Below, in pieces: positions 26,878 to 35,111 of a stretch of DNA of 36,521 nucleotides. How positions within the stretch are numbered: the first letter of the stretch is position 1; every line of letters begins with the position of its first letter. A program made the translations under genes and the position numbers. The notes below the pieces were generated by a model that made no database searches, was not told where the DNA came from, and was given only the letters and a program-made list of their open reading frames with translations. The stretch is from Paenibacillus sp. Soil766 (GTDB taxonomy: Bacteria > Bacillota > Bacilli > Paenibacillales > NBRC-103111): NCBI RefSeq assembly GCF_001428105.1, contig NZ_LMSJ01000006.1:124390-160910 (forward strand). Direction: 5' to 3'.

Positions 26878-27303
26878 TTATGTTGACATTTTAGTAATAC
26901 CATCATTGATGCGTTTCTGCATATATGCAATTTCCTTGCGGAACTCAGCCATCTTGGACAGTTTCTGGTCCACCATTTCCATTTGTTTATCGACCATGAC
27001 CTTCATCTCCAGCAATTGCGAAAGCTTCTCTTCTGCGGCCTCGGTTTTCCAATAGACTTGCTTTTGTTCGTCCAGCTTTTCACGAATGGCTACGAAATCC
27101 TGAATTTCCATGAGTGAAAAGCCAAGAACATCCCGAGCATTCACAATTTGACTCAATCTTTCAATATGTTTGCGTGTGTATAGACGCATGCCTCCCTCAC
27201 TACGTTCTGGGGGAAACAGTACTCCGATTTCCTCGTAGTAACGAATCGTTCGCTTGGTCAATCCGCTCTCCTTGGCCACATCATCAATTTTGAATGTATC
27301 CAT
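26878..27303 (-). CDS. MerR-family transcriptional regulator
   Basis: A 141-aa regulator. The N-terminal winged HTH is KIDDVAKESGLTKRTIRYYE (about 5-24), followed by RSEGGMRLYTRKHIERLSQI, both typical of MerR. The rest is the long dimerisation coiled coil (about 75-125) and a short C-terminus without a ligand domain or the conserved Cys of metal sensors, so a small molecule or another signal is likely. It precedes the MFS gene in the same transcript. A perfect palindrome 60 bp upstream lies inside the promoter and is its probable operator. GGGAGTG precedes the ATG. Confidence 0.93.
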   Translation of the reverse strand: MDTFKIDDVAKESGLTKRTIRYYEEIGVLFPPERSEGGMRLYTRKHIERLSQIVNARDVLGFSLMEIQDFVAIREKLDEQKQVYWKTEAAEEKLSQLLEMKVMVDKQMEMVDQKLSKMAEFRKEIAYMQKRINDGITKMST

Positions 27304-27344
27304 CTGAACACTCCCATCAAACCAATTTTCTTCTCGATGTCATT

Positions 27345-27380
27345 ATCATAATCACTTTTAACGTTAACGTCAACGTTAAC
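27345..27380 (-). promoter_or_regulatory. MerR promoter with palindromic operator
   Basis: GTTAACGT (27363-27370) and ACGTTAAC (27373-27380) form a perfect inverted repeat with a 2-bp spacer. On the minus strand TTGACG in its centre and TATGAT (27345-27350) are 17 bp apart, or 20 bp to GATAAT; MerR-type promoters usually have long spacers. Confidence 0.7.
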
Positions 27381-27484
27381 TTTTAAATAACCACGCATGT
27401 ACTATTTTCAAGACTTAGGATGCGCAGTTGCTCGTTTACTATTCCTTTTCCGCCTCATTATTCTCAAATAAGTAATAACAAACC

Positions 27485-27533
27485 AAAAAGCATGTTCAAT
27501 CAATGACTTGTCCATTGATCGAACATGCTTTTT
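27485..27533 (-). terminator. Terminator overlapping the 3' end of the HD gene
   Basis: A 21-bp stem with one mismatch (27485-27505 with 27513-27533), loop ACTTGTC, and A/T runs at both ends. The right arm lies inside the coding region of the HD gene, encoding its last residues (GKSMFDQWTSH). Confidence 0.88.
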
Positions 27534-28198
27534 CCTACCCTATGCCCCATTCTTCCTTCTTCGTTCTGACAGTCAGCCAACGCCTCTTCTGTTATTCTTT
27601 TGATGTCAACACGTGAAGCCATCTCATCATTTACCATATCGGGGAGAATGTTATTTAAAAAATAATCTACACAAAATAAATGGATGTTTTTGATTTTAAT
27701 TAATGCATTTCGATACATAGTAACGAATTCTTTCTCTGTATTTCCCTTTTGAATCTCAGCAAAAGCCTCATACACTTGATCCATCTTATCAGCCACTTCC
27801 AAAATCAGTCCTTCTATCGAACCGTCCTTACCCTCTTGAAGTTGTTTATGGAACGTCTCTTTAAACTCTGATGGAATATGCTCCTCAATGAAGTTATGGA
27901 CCATCCCTTCTTCTACTTGTTGTATCAATAGCCGGAGTTCATGGGATGCATGTTTGACAGGCGTTTTAATATCTCCAATAAAGATTTCACCATAATCATG
28001 ACTGCTGGTAATTTCATATAGTTTTTTCCAGTTAATTCTTGCTCCATTTTTCTCTTCGATGTCCGCAAGTGTTTTGGCATATTGAACAACTTTCCATGAA
28101 TGAGCCGCCACACTATGTTCTTCAAATTTGAACTTTCCTGGACATCGTATAATTCTTTCCAACTCATTTAAAGACCTAAAATAAGTATGAATGCCCAT
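27500..28198 (-). CDS. HD-domain phosphohydrolase (YfbR-like)
   Basis: A 232-aa cytoplasmic metal-dependent HD phosphohydrolase. The histidines and aspartates of the motif are seen in HSVAAHSWKVVQYA (about 28-41), SSHDYGEIFIGDIKTPVKH (about 66-84) and ILEVADKMDQVYE (about 132-144). This set, with GDI.TPVKH, is that of YfbR-type 5'-deoxynucleotidases, which dephosphorylate deoxynucleoside monophosphates. AAGGGAG precedes the ATG. It is monocistronic, and its last codons double as half of the terminator stem, so the extreme C-terminus may be a recent extension. The substrate is inferred from family only. Confidence 0.85.
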   Translation of the reverse strand: MGIHTYFRSLNELERIIRCPGKFKFEEHSVAAHSWKVVQYAKTLADIEEKNGARINWKKLYEITSSHDYGEIFIGDIKTPVKHASHELRLLIQQVEEGMVHNFIEEHIPSEFKETFHKQLQEGKDGSIEGLILEVADKMDQVYEAFAEIQKGNTEKEFVTMYRNALIKIKNIHLFCVDYFLNNILPDMVNDEMASRVDIKRITEEALADCQNEEGRMGHRVGKSMFDQWTSH

Positions 28199-28327
28199 AG
28201 TTGTAATCTCCCTTGTGTATATTCGGGTCCCTATATTTAATATACAAGCTACCTGTTAATTGGGGATTAAAACTAACTCGTACAATTGTAAATCTTCAAT
28301 CACATGACTGCTACGAAATTCCTCTAT

Positions 28328-29212
28328 TTATAGTTCTTCCTGATCCTTATATCGACTAGGTGGGATTCCCACAGCTTGGCAGAATACTCTGCTAAAATAT
28401 AAGGGGTTATCATAACCTACTATTGATGCGACTTCTTTCACATGTAAGGAAGTTTCTGAAAGCATCTTTTTAGCCTCGTTGATACGGATATTGGTTACAT
28501 ATTGGCCTGGTGTCGTTCCAGTCACATCCTTGAATTTATGAATAAATCGAAAAAGACTCAAGTTGCACTTCTTGGCAAGTTCCGAAACTACCAAGTGCTG
28601 ACTATAATTTTCGTGCATGATTTCCATAATCATATGGATGTCAGAATGGTGCTCCTCCTTGCCCTGTTTATCTGAACTTTGCAACTTTCTGCCTAGTAGC
28701 GCGAGTAAGGTGAGTAAGTAGGCTGAAGTCACATGCTCATGCAAAGGCTTCTTCATATTCAGTTCGCGGATGATTTTTTTAAACAATTCCCCCACTTCAT
28801 CTACAAGGCCAACCGTTAGAATAGCGGCGTCTAGTAGTCCACATTGGTGCAAATAATCATGCACACCATGCCCGGTAAAATGAATCCAGTAGGCCTCTGT
28901 GGCATCTTTGGCGAAATACGTGTAATTCTGAGGCACGTTGGGGGTGTATAGGACGATTTGGCCTTTATGCACGTCTTGAGACTGGTGCTCCAACTCAAAA
29001 CTCCCCTTCCCGCCCACTAAATAAATCAACTGATAATCCACACGGCCTTGGTCACGCTTCCGATTTAAATCAATGGTCATTAGCTTCTGATAACCGCAAC
29101 AGTTGACAGTCAGCAAACTGTCATCCCAGGCCCATGAGTCGATTGAGGTTTCAAATACCCTTAGGGATTCGGGCGGCAACTTGATCGAATCTGTAGGAGA
29201 CGAGATTGTCAT
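28328..29212 (-). CDS. AraC-family transcriptional regulator
   Basis: A 294-aa regulator from the chosen start. The N-terminal cupin-like domain (about 35-120) includes VNCCGYQKL, QGRVDYQLIYLVGGKGSFEL and GQIVLYTPNVPQNYTYF. The C-terminal double HTH (about 190-290) includes VVSELAKKCNLSLFRFIHKF and VKEVASIVGYDNPLYFSRVF. The frame is open farther upstream, but AAGGAGG lies 11 nt before the ATG at 29212, which decides the start. The gene faces a GH2 gene whose 5' part is missing; such regulators usually lie divergent from the hydrolase they control, so a deletion has probably removed the shared promoter region and the first part of GH2. Its first codons are antisense to the surviving GH2 frame. 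Confidence 0.88.
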   Translation of the reverse strand: MTISSPTDSIKLPPESLRVFETSIDSWAWDDSLLTVNCCGYQKLMTIDLNRKRDQGRVDYQLIYLVGGKGSFELEHQSQDVHKGQIVLYTPNVPQNYTYFAKDATEAYWIHFTGHGVHDYLHQCGLLDAAILTVGLVDEVGELFKKIIRELNMKKPLHEHVTSAYLLTLLALLGRKLQSSDKQGKEEHHSDIHMIMEIMHENYSQHLVVSELAKKCNLSLFRFIHKFKDVTGTTPGQYVTNIRINEAKKMLSETSLHVKEVASIVGYDNPLYFSRVFCQAVGIPPSRYKDQEEL

Positions 29213-30938
29213 CCACACTAGTTCCTCCTTGGAATTGAACCAAACGATCAAAGTAACTTCACCACATCTATGGTCCCCTAGCAGCCCTGATTTGTACGTA
29301 CTATGTACGGAGATCAGGAAAAATGGTGAAGTTATTGACCACGTGAACACACCTATAGGAATTCGCTGGTTTGAATTTGATGCCGATAAGGGCTTCTTCT
29401 TGAATGGTGTGAATATGAAAATAAAAGGCGTATGCGTGCATCATGATGCCGGGGCACTGGGTGCCGCAGTACCAGTAGCCGTATGGGAACGTCGATTACA
29501 AGCCCTTCAGGAAATGGGCTGTAACGCCATTCGAATGAGCCATAATCCACCCGCTCCACATTTGCTCGATTTATGCGACCGGATGGGATTTCTCGTCATT
29601 GATGAAGCCTTCGATGAGTGGGAAGGCGTCAAGCACAAGTGGTCGACCGGGCACAACGTCTACCCGCCTAAGCATTTCGGCTATTATGAAGAGTTCCCGC
29701 AATGGGGCGAATTGGATATCAAGGAGATGGTTTTACGAGATCGGAACCATCCTTCTATCATTTTATGGAGCATCGGAAACGAAGTGGATTATCCCAATGA
29801 TCCCTACTGCCATCCCTATTTTCAAACAATGACGGGCAATAATGACGCTAACAAACCAGCAGCTGAACGCGAATATGACCCGAATAAACCACAAAGTGAT
29901 AGGCTGACCACGATTGCCACAAACCTCGTCCGCTATGTAAAGGAATGCGATATGACTAGGCCCGTCACTGCCGCTCTGGCTTTTCCCGAATTAGCGAATT
30001 TGATTGGCTATGTGGATACGCTGGATGTGGTGGGCTACAATTACAAAGAGCATCTCTACGAGGAAGCGCGGCAGCAATATCCGAATCGAGTCACCATTGG
30101 CAGTGAAAATAGCGCGAGCTTGGAAGCCTGGCTTGCTGTTAAAGATAACGATGCGATATGTGCGCAATTCATTTGGACAGGAATCGATTATATGGGCGAA
30201 GCCAAAGGCTGGCCTATTCGAGTCTCACAAGCCGGATTCATGGATCTTGCCGGTTATAAGAAAGCCAGCTATTACTTCCGTCAGAGCCTCTGGCTTGAAG
30301 ATAAGATGGTTTTCCTAGCCGCAACAAGTAAAGATGATCCCGCGAATGTAAGTAACAAAAGATGGCATGGCGGTGCTCCGCACTGGAACTGGAAGGCTGG
30401 CGAGCAGCTGGATGTCATCTGCTACACTAACTGCGAAGAGGCAGAACTCTTCCTGAATGAACGGTCACTCGGTACGAAGAAACTGATTGATTCTCCACTA
30501 GGCTACCTGTCTTGGGAGGTAAGCTTTGAGGAAGGGACCTTGAACGTCGTTGCTCGAAGCGCGGAGGGCATTGGTTGTTCCTATGCATTGGAAACAGCTG
30601 CAAAATCGTACCAATTACTCCTTCAAGTAGACGCCCCTGAGATGAGCGCTGATGGACAGGATATTGCTCATGTTGAGATCGAGATCACAGACAGCTATGG
30701 CAAACTCGTGTATCTCGCAGACGATCTCATTCAACTATCCATCGATGGCCCGGGTGAAATTATTGGCCTAGAGAACGGCGATGTACAGGATTTAGAGCCC
30801 TATTCCTCTAAATTTAGAAAAGCCTATCATGGCAAGCTGCTTGCCTATGTTAGAACCGGAGTCACAGCTGGCCAGATTGTCGTTAAGGCTGAAGCACAGG
30901 GGTTGATCACAGCTTCGATCGTCATCGCTGTGAAATAG
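29103..30938 (+). pseudogene. 5'-truncated GH2 beta-galactosidase
   Basis: The frame is open for 611 codons, but the protein begins in the middle of GH2: it lacks the whole N-terminal jelly-roll domain (about 200 residues) that the family has and that the other GH2 protein here shows. Recognisable GH2 sequence starts at about residue 35-45 (LNQTIKVTSPHLWSPSSPDL, Ig-like), then the TIM barrel (GVCVHHD; CNAIRMSHNPPAPHLLDLCD) with acid/base Glu227 in WSIGNEVDYP and nucleophile Glu335 in TIGSENSAS, then C-terminal Ig-like domains to the end. The first about 110 bp overlap the AraC gene on the other strand. The only start (TTG at 29103) has no ribosome site. Active-site residues are intact, so the loss is recent or the product is made from another start. 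Confidence 0.78.
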
Positions 30939-30951
30939 AAAATGATGAATG

Positions 30952-30992
30952 AGAAGTGGCCAATGCCAGGTAAGTGGCTTTGGCCATTCTTT
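30952..30992 (+). terminator. Terminator of the GH2 remnant
   Basis: AGAAGTGGCCAA (30952-30963) pairs with TTGGCCATTCT (30980-30990) with one bulge, an inner GCCA/TGGC pair and T-rich end. It lies 13 bp past the GH2 stop. Confidence 0.75.
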
Positions 30993-31067
30993 AAGCGTGT
31001 TTTTCACCGTTACAGCACGGTGAGCAGGCGGTTCTGGCTTATTCTGCTTCTGTAACTTAGCTCCTTC

Positions 31068-33224
31068 TTAGCTACGTGTCCTACTCCCACCAGGTCCCCA
31101 CCAATTCCACTTGCCGAGAATGACCAATAGCGCAGGTACAAGCACCAACCTAATTACCGTAGCATCGATAAATATCGCAGCTGCAATGCCCAACCCTAGC
31201 TGTTTCACACCAACAACATCTCCAAAAGCAAACGGCAAAGTGACTGCAATCATGATCGCTGCAGCAGCGTTGATAATCTTACTTATCGACCCAAGTCCGA
31301 CTAGCACAGATCGATAATTATCTTGTGTCCGCTGATACTCCTCATAGATCCGCGATATTAAGAAAACGCCGTAATCCATCGAGATTCCAAATGCCAGTCC
31401 GAAGATAAAAACAGGAATCATAATGGCGATCCTGCTCGGCTCTAAGCCGAAATGCCCCTCTTCAAATAGCCAAGCTAGAACCCCGAAAGACGCACCTAAG
31501 CTCAGCAGGTTCATGAGGATTGTTTTTAAAGGGATGAGAATAGAACGGAAAGCGATGAATAAGACCACATAATTAGAAATGAGTATAAACAGAAATACAT
31601 ATATTACATGATCAAAAATATCATTGAAAATCTCCTGCTGATACTTTGCCTCACCGCCTAGTAGAAAGGGGAGCGCTCCTGATTCCCCCTCTATTTCCCA
31701 GCTTCTCACCCAGTCCATCACTTGTGGTGATGAGGGTTCATCTTTTAAACGAACCTGAACGAGCATCTTATTCTGATGGACAAAAGATTGAAAGATGCGC
31801 TCATAGTTTGCTATTGCGTTTGGACGTGGAGATAACGCATACAGGTGCTCATCAGACATTCGCAATGTTGAGTAAATGGAGTCCACCCTTTCAACGAGCG
31901 GATCCCTCTCTAATTTTTGTATGAGTAAAAAGGCGTTCTTCCAATCACTTTGACTCAGCGGAGTTGTTTTCCCAGTTGCAATCAGATACACATCTGAACC
32001 TGTTTTCGTGCCAAAATGTGTTTGATACGCTTCGAATGCTGCGCGGGATTCATAGCCCTTCGGTAGAGAGGTTGCATCTGGGATCGCTAATTTCATTGTT
32101 GTAAGTGGCAAGAAACAACCAACGAGGATACAAGCAGCAAGCAGGCTCATTTGCACGGGTCTATGCATCACAAATCGTGCGATAGTATACCACCAATTGT
32201 TCATACTTTTTTTCGCGTATAGCGGCCTACGTTCAGCTCGAATGGCAGGCCACCACAGGGTTAGAAGCGCTGGCACTAACGTTAATGTCAGCATGACGGA
32301 CACGGTTAACACCGTCATCGCCCCTAAGGCAATGGTCGAAAATATAGGAAGCGGAATGAATAATATTCCCATGAGGCCTAAAAAAACACTCAGTGCCGAG
32401 AATAAAACAGCTCTTCCAGCTGTTGTCATCGTAGTCAGGATGGCTTGTCCAACAGGGAGCACATGAATTTCCTCACGGAAACGACTAACCATCATCAAGG
32501 CAAAATCTATACTAAGAGCCAGACCTACCATCGGAATAACATTCAGTACAAAGTTAGATAAATCAATTCGTGTTCCTATCCCATACATGATGCCCATGGA
32601 GCTCGTAACACCGAAAACGCCAACGATGATTGGAATCATCGAGGAAGTCACGCCGCCGAATGCCAGCCATAGAATCACAAAGGCGGCTGGGATGCCAAAG
32701 CTTTCCGCTTTTCTCAAATCACGCTGACTCGCTCGATTGACATCTTCTTGTACAACAGACTTGCCAGTCAATGACACATTCATCTCTCTATGCTGGGGTA
32801 ATCGTGTCTGAATTTCACGTAATACGGGTTCCATGTCATGCGGGCTTTGTTCGAATCCAAGCAGCGCATAGGCGTAATCCCCTTGGATCATCCCTTCCCG
32901 TTCAAGTGGAGATATGATCTCCCTTAACCCTTGCATGCCGTGCAAAGTTAACAAATCTTGCTGCAAATACCGCTCGAATCGCTGGGGCTCGAGCTTACTA
33001 TTTTTCTCAAATACGAGAATGACGGGATTCGCTGGCATGTGATAATCAGAAGCAAGCGTTCTCTCGACCTTGGCATAAGCGCCATCCGAAATCAACCCAT
33101 GATCCTTCAGAACAGCAGGCAGCTTGGGGGCGTACCAACTAAAATATAGGAAGAACAGGACCCAGAATAGAACAATGAGTTTGGGGTAACGGAGGGAAAT
33201 CAGACCAAGTTTATGCAAGATCAT
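31068..33224 (-). CDS. MMPL/RND-family lipid transporter
   Basis: A 718-aa membrane protein of the MMPL branch of the RND superfamily. TM1 is near the N-terminus (LIVLFWVLFFLYFSWYAP), followed by a large extracytoplasmic loop (about 35-165), five further helices, a cytoplasmic-type linker, then the second half-repeat with its own loop and five helices; SIDFALMMVSRFREE and SMDYGVFLISRIYEEY mark the paired TM4/TM10 elements with the Asp-Tyr/Phe proton-relay pattern. MMPL proteins export lipids or lipid-linked metabolites. It is the last gene of the type III PKS operon (10 bp after the FAD gene), so the likely cargo is the polyketide lipid. A GGGGAGGGGG ribosome site precedes the ATG closely. 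Confidence 0.9.
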   Translation of the reverse strand: MILHKLGLISLRYPKLIVLFWVLFFLYFSWYAPKLPAVLKDHGLISDGAYAKVERTLASDYHMPANPVILVFEKNSKLEPQRFERYLQQDLLTLHGMQGLREIISPLEREGMIQGDYAYALLGFEQSPHDMEPVLREIQTRLPQHREMNVSLTGKSVVQEDVNRASQRDLRKAESFGIPAAFVILWLAFGGVTSSMIPIIVGVFGVTSSMGIMYGIGTRIDLSNFVLNVIPMVGLALSIDFALMMVSRFREEIHVLPVGQAILTTMTTAGRAVLFSALSVFLGLMGILFIPLPIFSTIALGAMTVLTVSVMLTLTLVPALLTLWWPAIRAERRPLYAKKSMNNWWYTIARFVMHRPVQMSLLAACILVGCFLPLTTMKLAIPDATSLPKGYESRAAFEAYQTHFGTKTGSDVYLIATGKTTPLSQSDWKNAFLLIQKLERDPLVERVDSIYSTLRMSDEHLYALSPRPNAIANYERIFQSFVHQNKMLVQVRLKDEPSSPQVMDWVRSWEIEGESGALPFLLGGEAKYQQEIFNDIFDHVIYVFLFILISNYVVLFIAFRSILIPLKTILMNLLSLGASFGVLAWLFEEGHFGLEPSRIAIMIPVFIFGLAFGISMDYGVFLISRIYEEYQRTQDNYRSVLVGLGSISKIINAAAAIMIAVTLPFAFGDVVGVKQLGLGIAAAIFIDATVIRLVLVPALLVILGKWNWWGPGGSRTRS

Positions 33225-33234
33225 CCCCCTCCCC

Positions 33235-34386
33235 TTAATACTCAGTTTCCTTCAGCCTAGTCGCTTGCACAAATCGAGCTGCTAATCCAGGTGTGAACTT
33301 AACTGCAGCAAGCATTACTTGGGGTAAATATGGCACAGCTAACATAGCCTGCAACCGATGTCCCCACTTCAGTGGCCCCTTGAATTCCCGATGTACGGCC
33401 TCTGTATAGTCCCGCTCCCATTCAACTAAGCTGATCTGGCCCTTCAAATATCGTGATGCAAGTGGCGCGCAGATCAGCGCCGAGCGGAGCGCCATTGACA
33501 TTCCGTCACCGCATAGCGGCGGCAGCATCATAGCAGCGTCTCCTAATCGTGGAAACCTATCCCACGCAAGCGGCTTACGCGTTAATTTTACAGGCGAAAC
33601 AGCCGATTGTGTACCAGAGACAGATTGTGCAGAAGATAAGCGTTCTGATAGCCTACTATGTCTACCGCATGCCGCCTCGATCAACCCCAGAATGGATTTA
33701 TCAGCCTGCTGAAATGCCTCTCGTTCCAACAACACTGCCACATTCACCTGCCCGCCTTCAATCGGTGATAGACCAAGGTAACCGCCTTCAAAGAAATAGA
33801 GCTCAACAACTCCATCCATGTTTAACCCTGTATAATGGGATTTCAGACCTAGATACGTCCCTTTGATGGACATGGCATCGCGCGATGTTTGACTCTGGAG
33901 CCCAGGTATACATGTTGCGCCACAGGCAGCAATAACAGCTCGAACCCGATATTCCTGAACCACGCCGTGCTGTCTGGTTGTAATCAGAGTTCCTTGCTCC
34001 GTAGGCTTTACAGCCATCACCGTCGTTTCAGTCTGGATCTGCACACCTGCGCGTAAAGCCGCATGATGAAGCGTCGCGTCAAGCTGGTAGCGGCTTACAC
34101 CCAAAGCTGTTCCCGGAAGAGCAATCTCCAGTGGCTTCCCCCTCCTGAGAAACAAGCTTGTCCGATGGATCCTACTCGGTTTTAAAGCGTACACCGCTTC
34201 ACGTAATCCAAGCTTTTTAAGCATCGTGAGGGTTTCAGGCGATAGAAATTCCCCACAAACCTTATGCCTTGGGAATGCTTTGCGATCGAACAGCACCGTA
34301 TCCCAACCATTGTCAGCTAAGGACTTGGCCATCACACTCCCTGCGATTCCACCACCGATAACGGCAACATCATAGATGTGAGTCAT
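33235..34386 (-). CDS. FAD-dependent oxidoreductase (geranylgeranyl reductase/hydroxylase type)
   Basis: A 383-aa flavoprotein. The Rossmann dinucleotide motif GGGIAG (residues 11-16) is followed by VLFDRKAFPRHKVCGEFLSP (about 31-50), characteristic of geranylgeranyl-reductase and related aromatic hydroxylases, and by the second FAD motif LGDAAMMLPPLCGDGMSMAL (about 275-295). It could hydroxylate the aromatic ring of a polyketide product or reduce a prenyl or acyl chain. The start ATG overlaps the stop of the methyltransferase gene as TGATG, and AGGGAG lies before it; this coupling decides the start over a longer open frame. Second gene from last in the PKS operon. Function inferred from family and position. 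Confidence 0.87.
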   Translation of the reverse strand: MTHIYDVAVIGGGIAGSVMAKSLADNGWDTVLFDRKAFPRHKVCGEFLSPETLTMLKKLGLREAVYALKPSRIHRTSLFLRRGKPLEIALPGTALGVSRYQLDATLHHAALRAGVQIQTETTVMAVKPTEQGTLITTRQHGVVQEYRVRAVIAACGATCIPGLQSQTSRDAMSIKGTYLGLKSHYTGLNMDGVVELYFFEGGYLGLSPIEGGQVNVAVLLEREAFQQADKSILGLIEAACGRHSRLSERLSSAQSVSGTQSAVSPVKLTRKPLAWDRFPRLGDAAMMLPPLCGDGMSMALRSALICAPLASRYLKGQISLVEWERDYTEAVHREFKGPLKWGHRLQAMLAVPYLPQVMLAAVKFTPGLAARFVQATRLKETEY

Positions 34387-35111
34387 CACGCCCGCTCCCT
34401 TTTCACAATGACGACAGCATACCTGAACAAAGGTCTCCACGAGACGATCATGTCGGAGATATCCAACGCTTTGCGCAGAGTTGTCCAATCCTTCGCTCGA
34501 AAGCCTTTGGCAACTGATAAGGGCCCATCATTCAAAATATAGCGGTTCTTTGAAATCATCCGAGCCGTCAACCACACAGCAACCCAGGCAATCCAATGTC
34601 GATGGATATCATTAATAACGACACCCAACCGAGATGCCTTCAGCATACAGCCCACAACTTGGGGAAGCTCCGTATTCGTAAAATGATGCACAAATTGCGT
34701 ACTGGTCGTAATATCGACCCCATTTTCGGGAAGCTGAAATAAACTGCTCCGCATCACGCTTACACGTGGTTCCATACGAAAGAGTTCACGCGCCTCCGCG
34801 CACGCTTCCTCCGTTATATCGACTAGCGTGATGCGCAGTTCTACGCCATTCTCATCCGCCCAACGTAAGAGATGGCGATTGACATCGCCAGAACCAGATC
34901 CAACATCCAGAATGGATAATGACTTCGGTTTACCAGCTTGCAGCCATAAGCGTTTGAAGCCAAATAAAGTAGGCCCTGCAGCGCCAAAAATACGATTAAG
35001 CAGACGCAAATGTTGCAAGGCTTGCCGAAGTTCGGGGCCTCCCGACGAGAAGTCATCCATTAATTCATGCTGCATTGCTCGTTGTTTGAGCCCTTTAAAC
35101 ATACGATTCAT
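34386..35111 (-). CDS. Class I SAM-dependent methyltransferase
   Basis: A 241-aa soluble methyltransferase. Motif I is LSILDVGSGSGDVNRHLL (about 65-82), with the acidic loop LVDITEEACAEA (about 96-107) for the SAM ribose, and the late motif VVINDIHRHWIAW. The N-terminal about 50 residues are helical and likely bind the substrate. It overlaps the PKS gene by 17 bp (its ATG lies within the last PKS codons) and the FAD gene by one base, so the operon is translationally coupled. In related alkylresorcinol clusters a methyltransferase O- or C-methylates the polyketide; here the soluble class I type differs from the membrane ICMT-like BpsB/SrsB type. Target inferred. Confidence 0.86.
   Translation of the reverse strand: MNRMFKGLKQRAMQHELMDDFSSGGPELRQALQHLRLLNRIFGAAGPTLFGFKRLWLQAGKPKSLSILDVGSGSGDVNRHLLRWADENGVELRITLVDITEEACAEARELFRMEPRVSVMRSSLFQLPENGVDITTSTQFVHHFTNTELPQVVGCMLKASRLGVVINDIHRHWIAWVAVWLTARMISKNRYILNDGPLSVAKGFRAKDWTTLRKALDISDMIVSWRPLFRYAVVIVKRERA

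Noticed and set aside
29213..29350. N-terminal extension of the AraC protein
   Set aside because: The frame is open but antisense to clear GH2 coding sequence, and the ribosome site favours the ATG at 29212.
31005..31022. CACCGT/ACGGTG hairpin as terminator of the MMPL gene
   Set aside because: On the minus strand the stem is followed by A, not T; it may be a processed end but is not a standard terminator.
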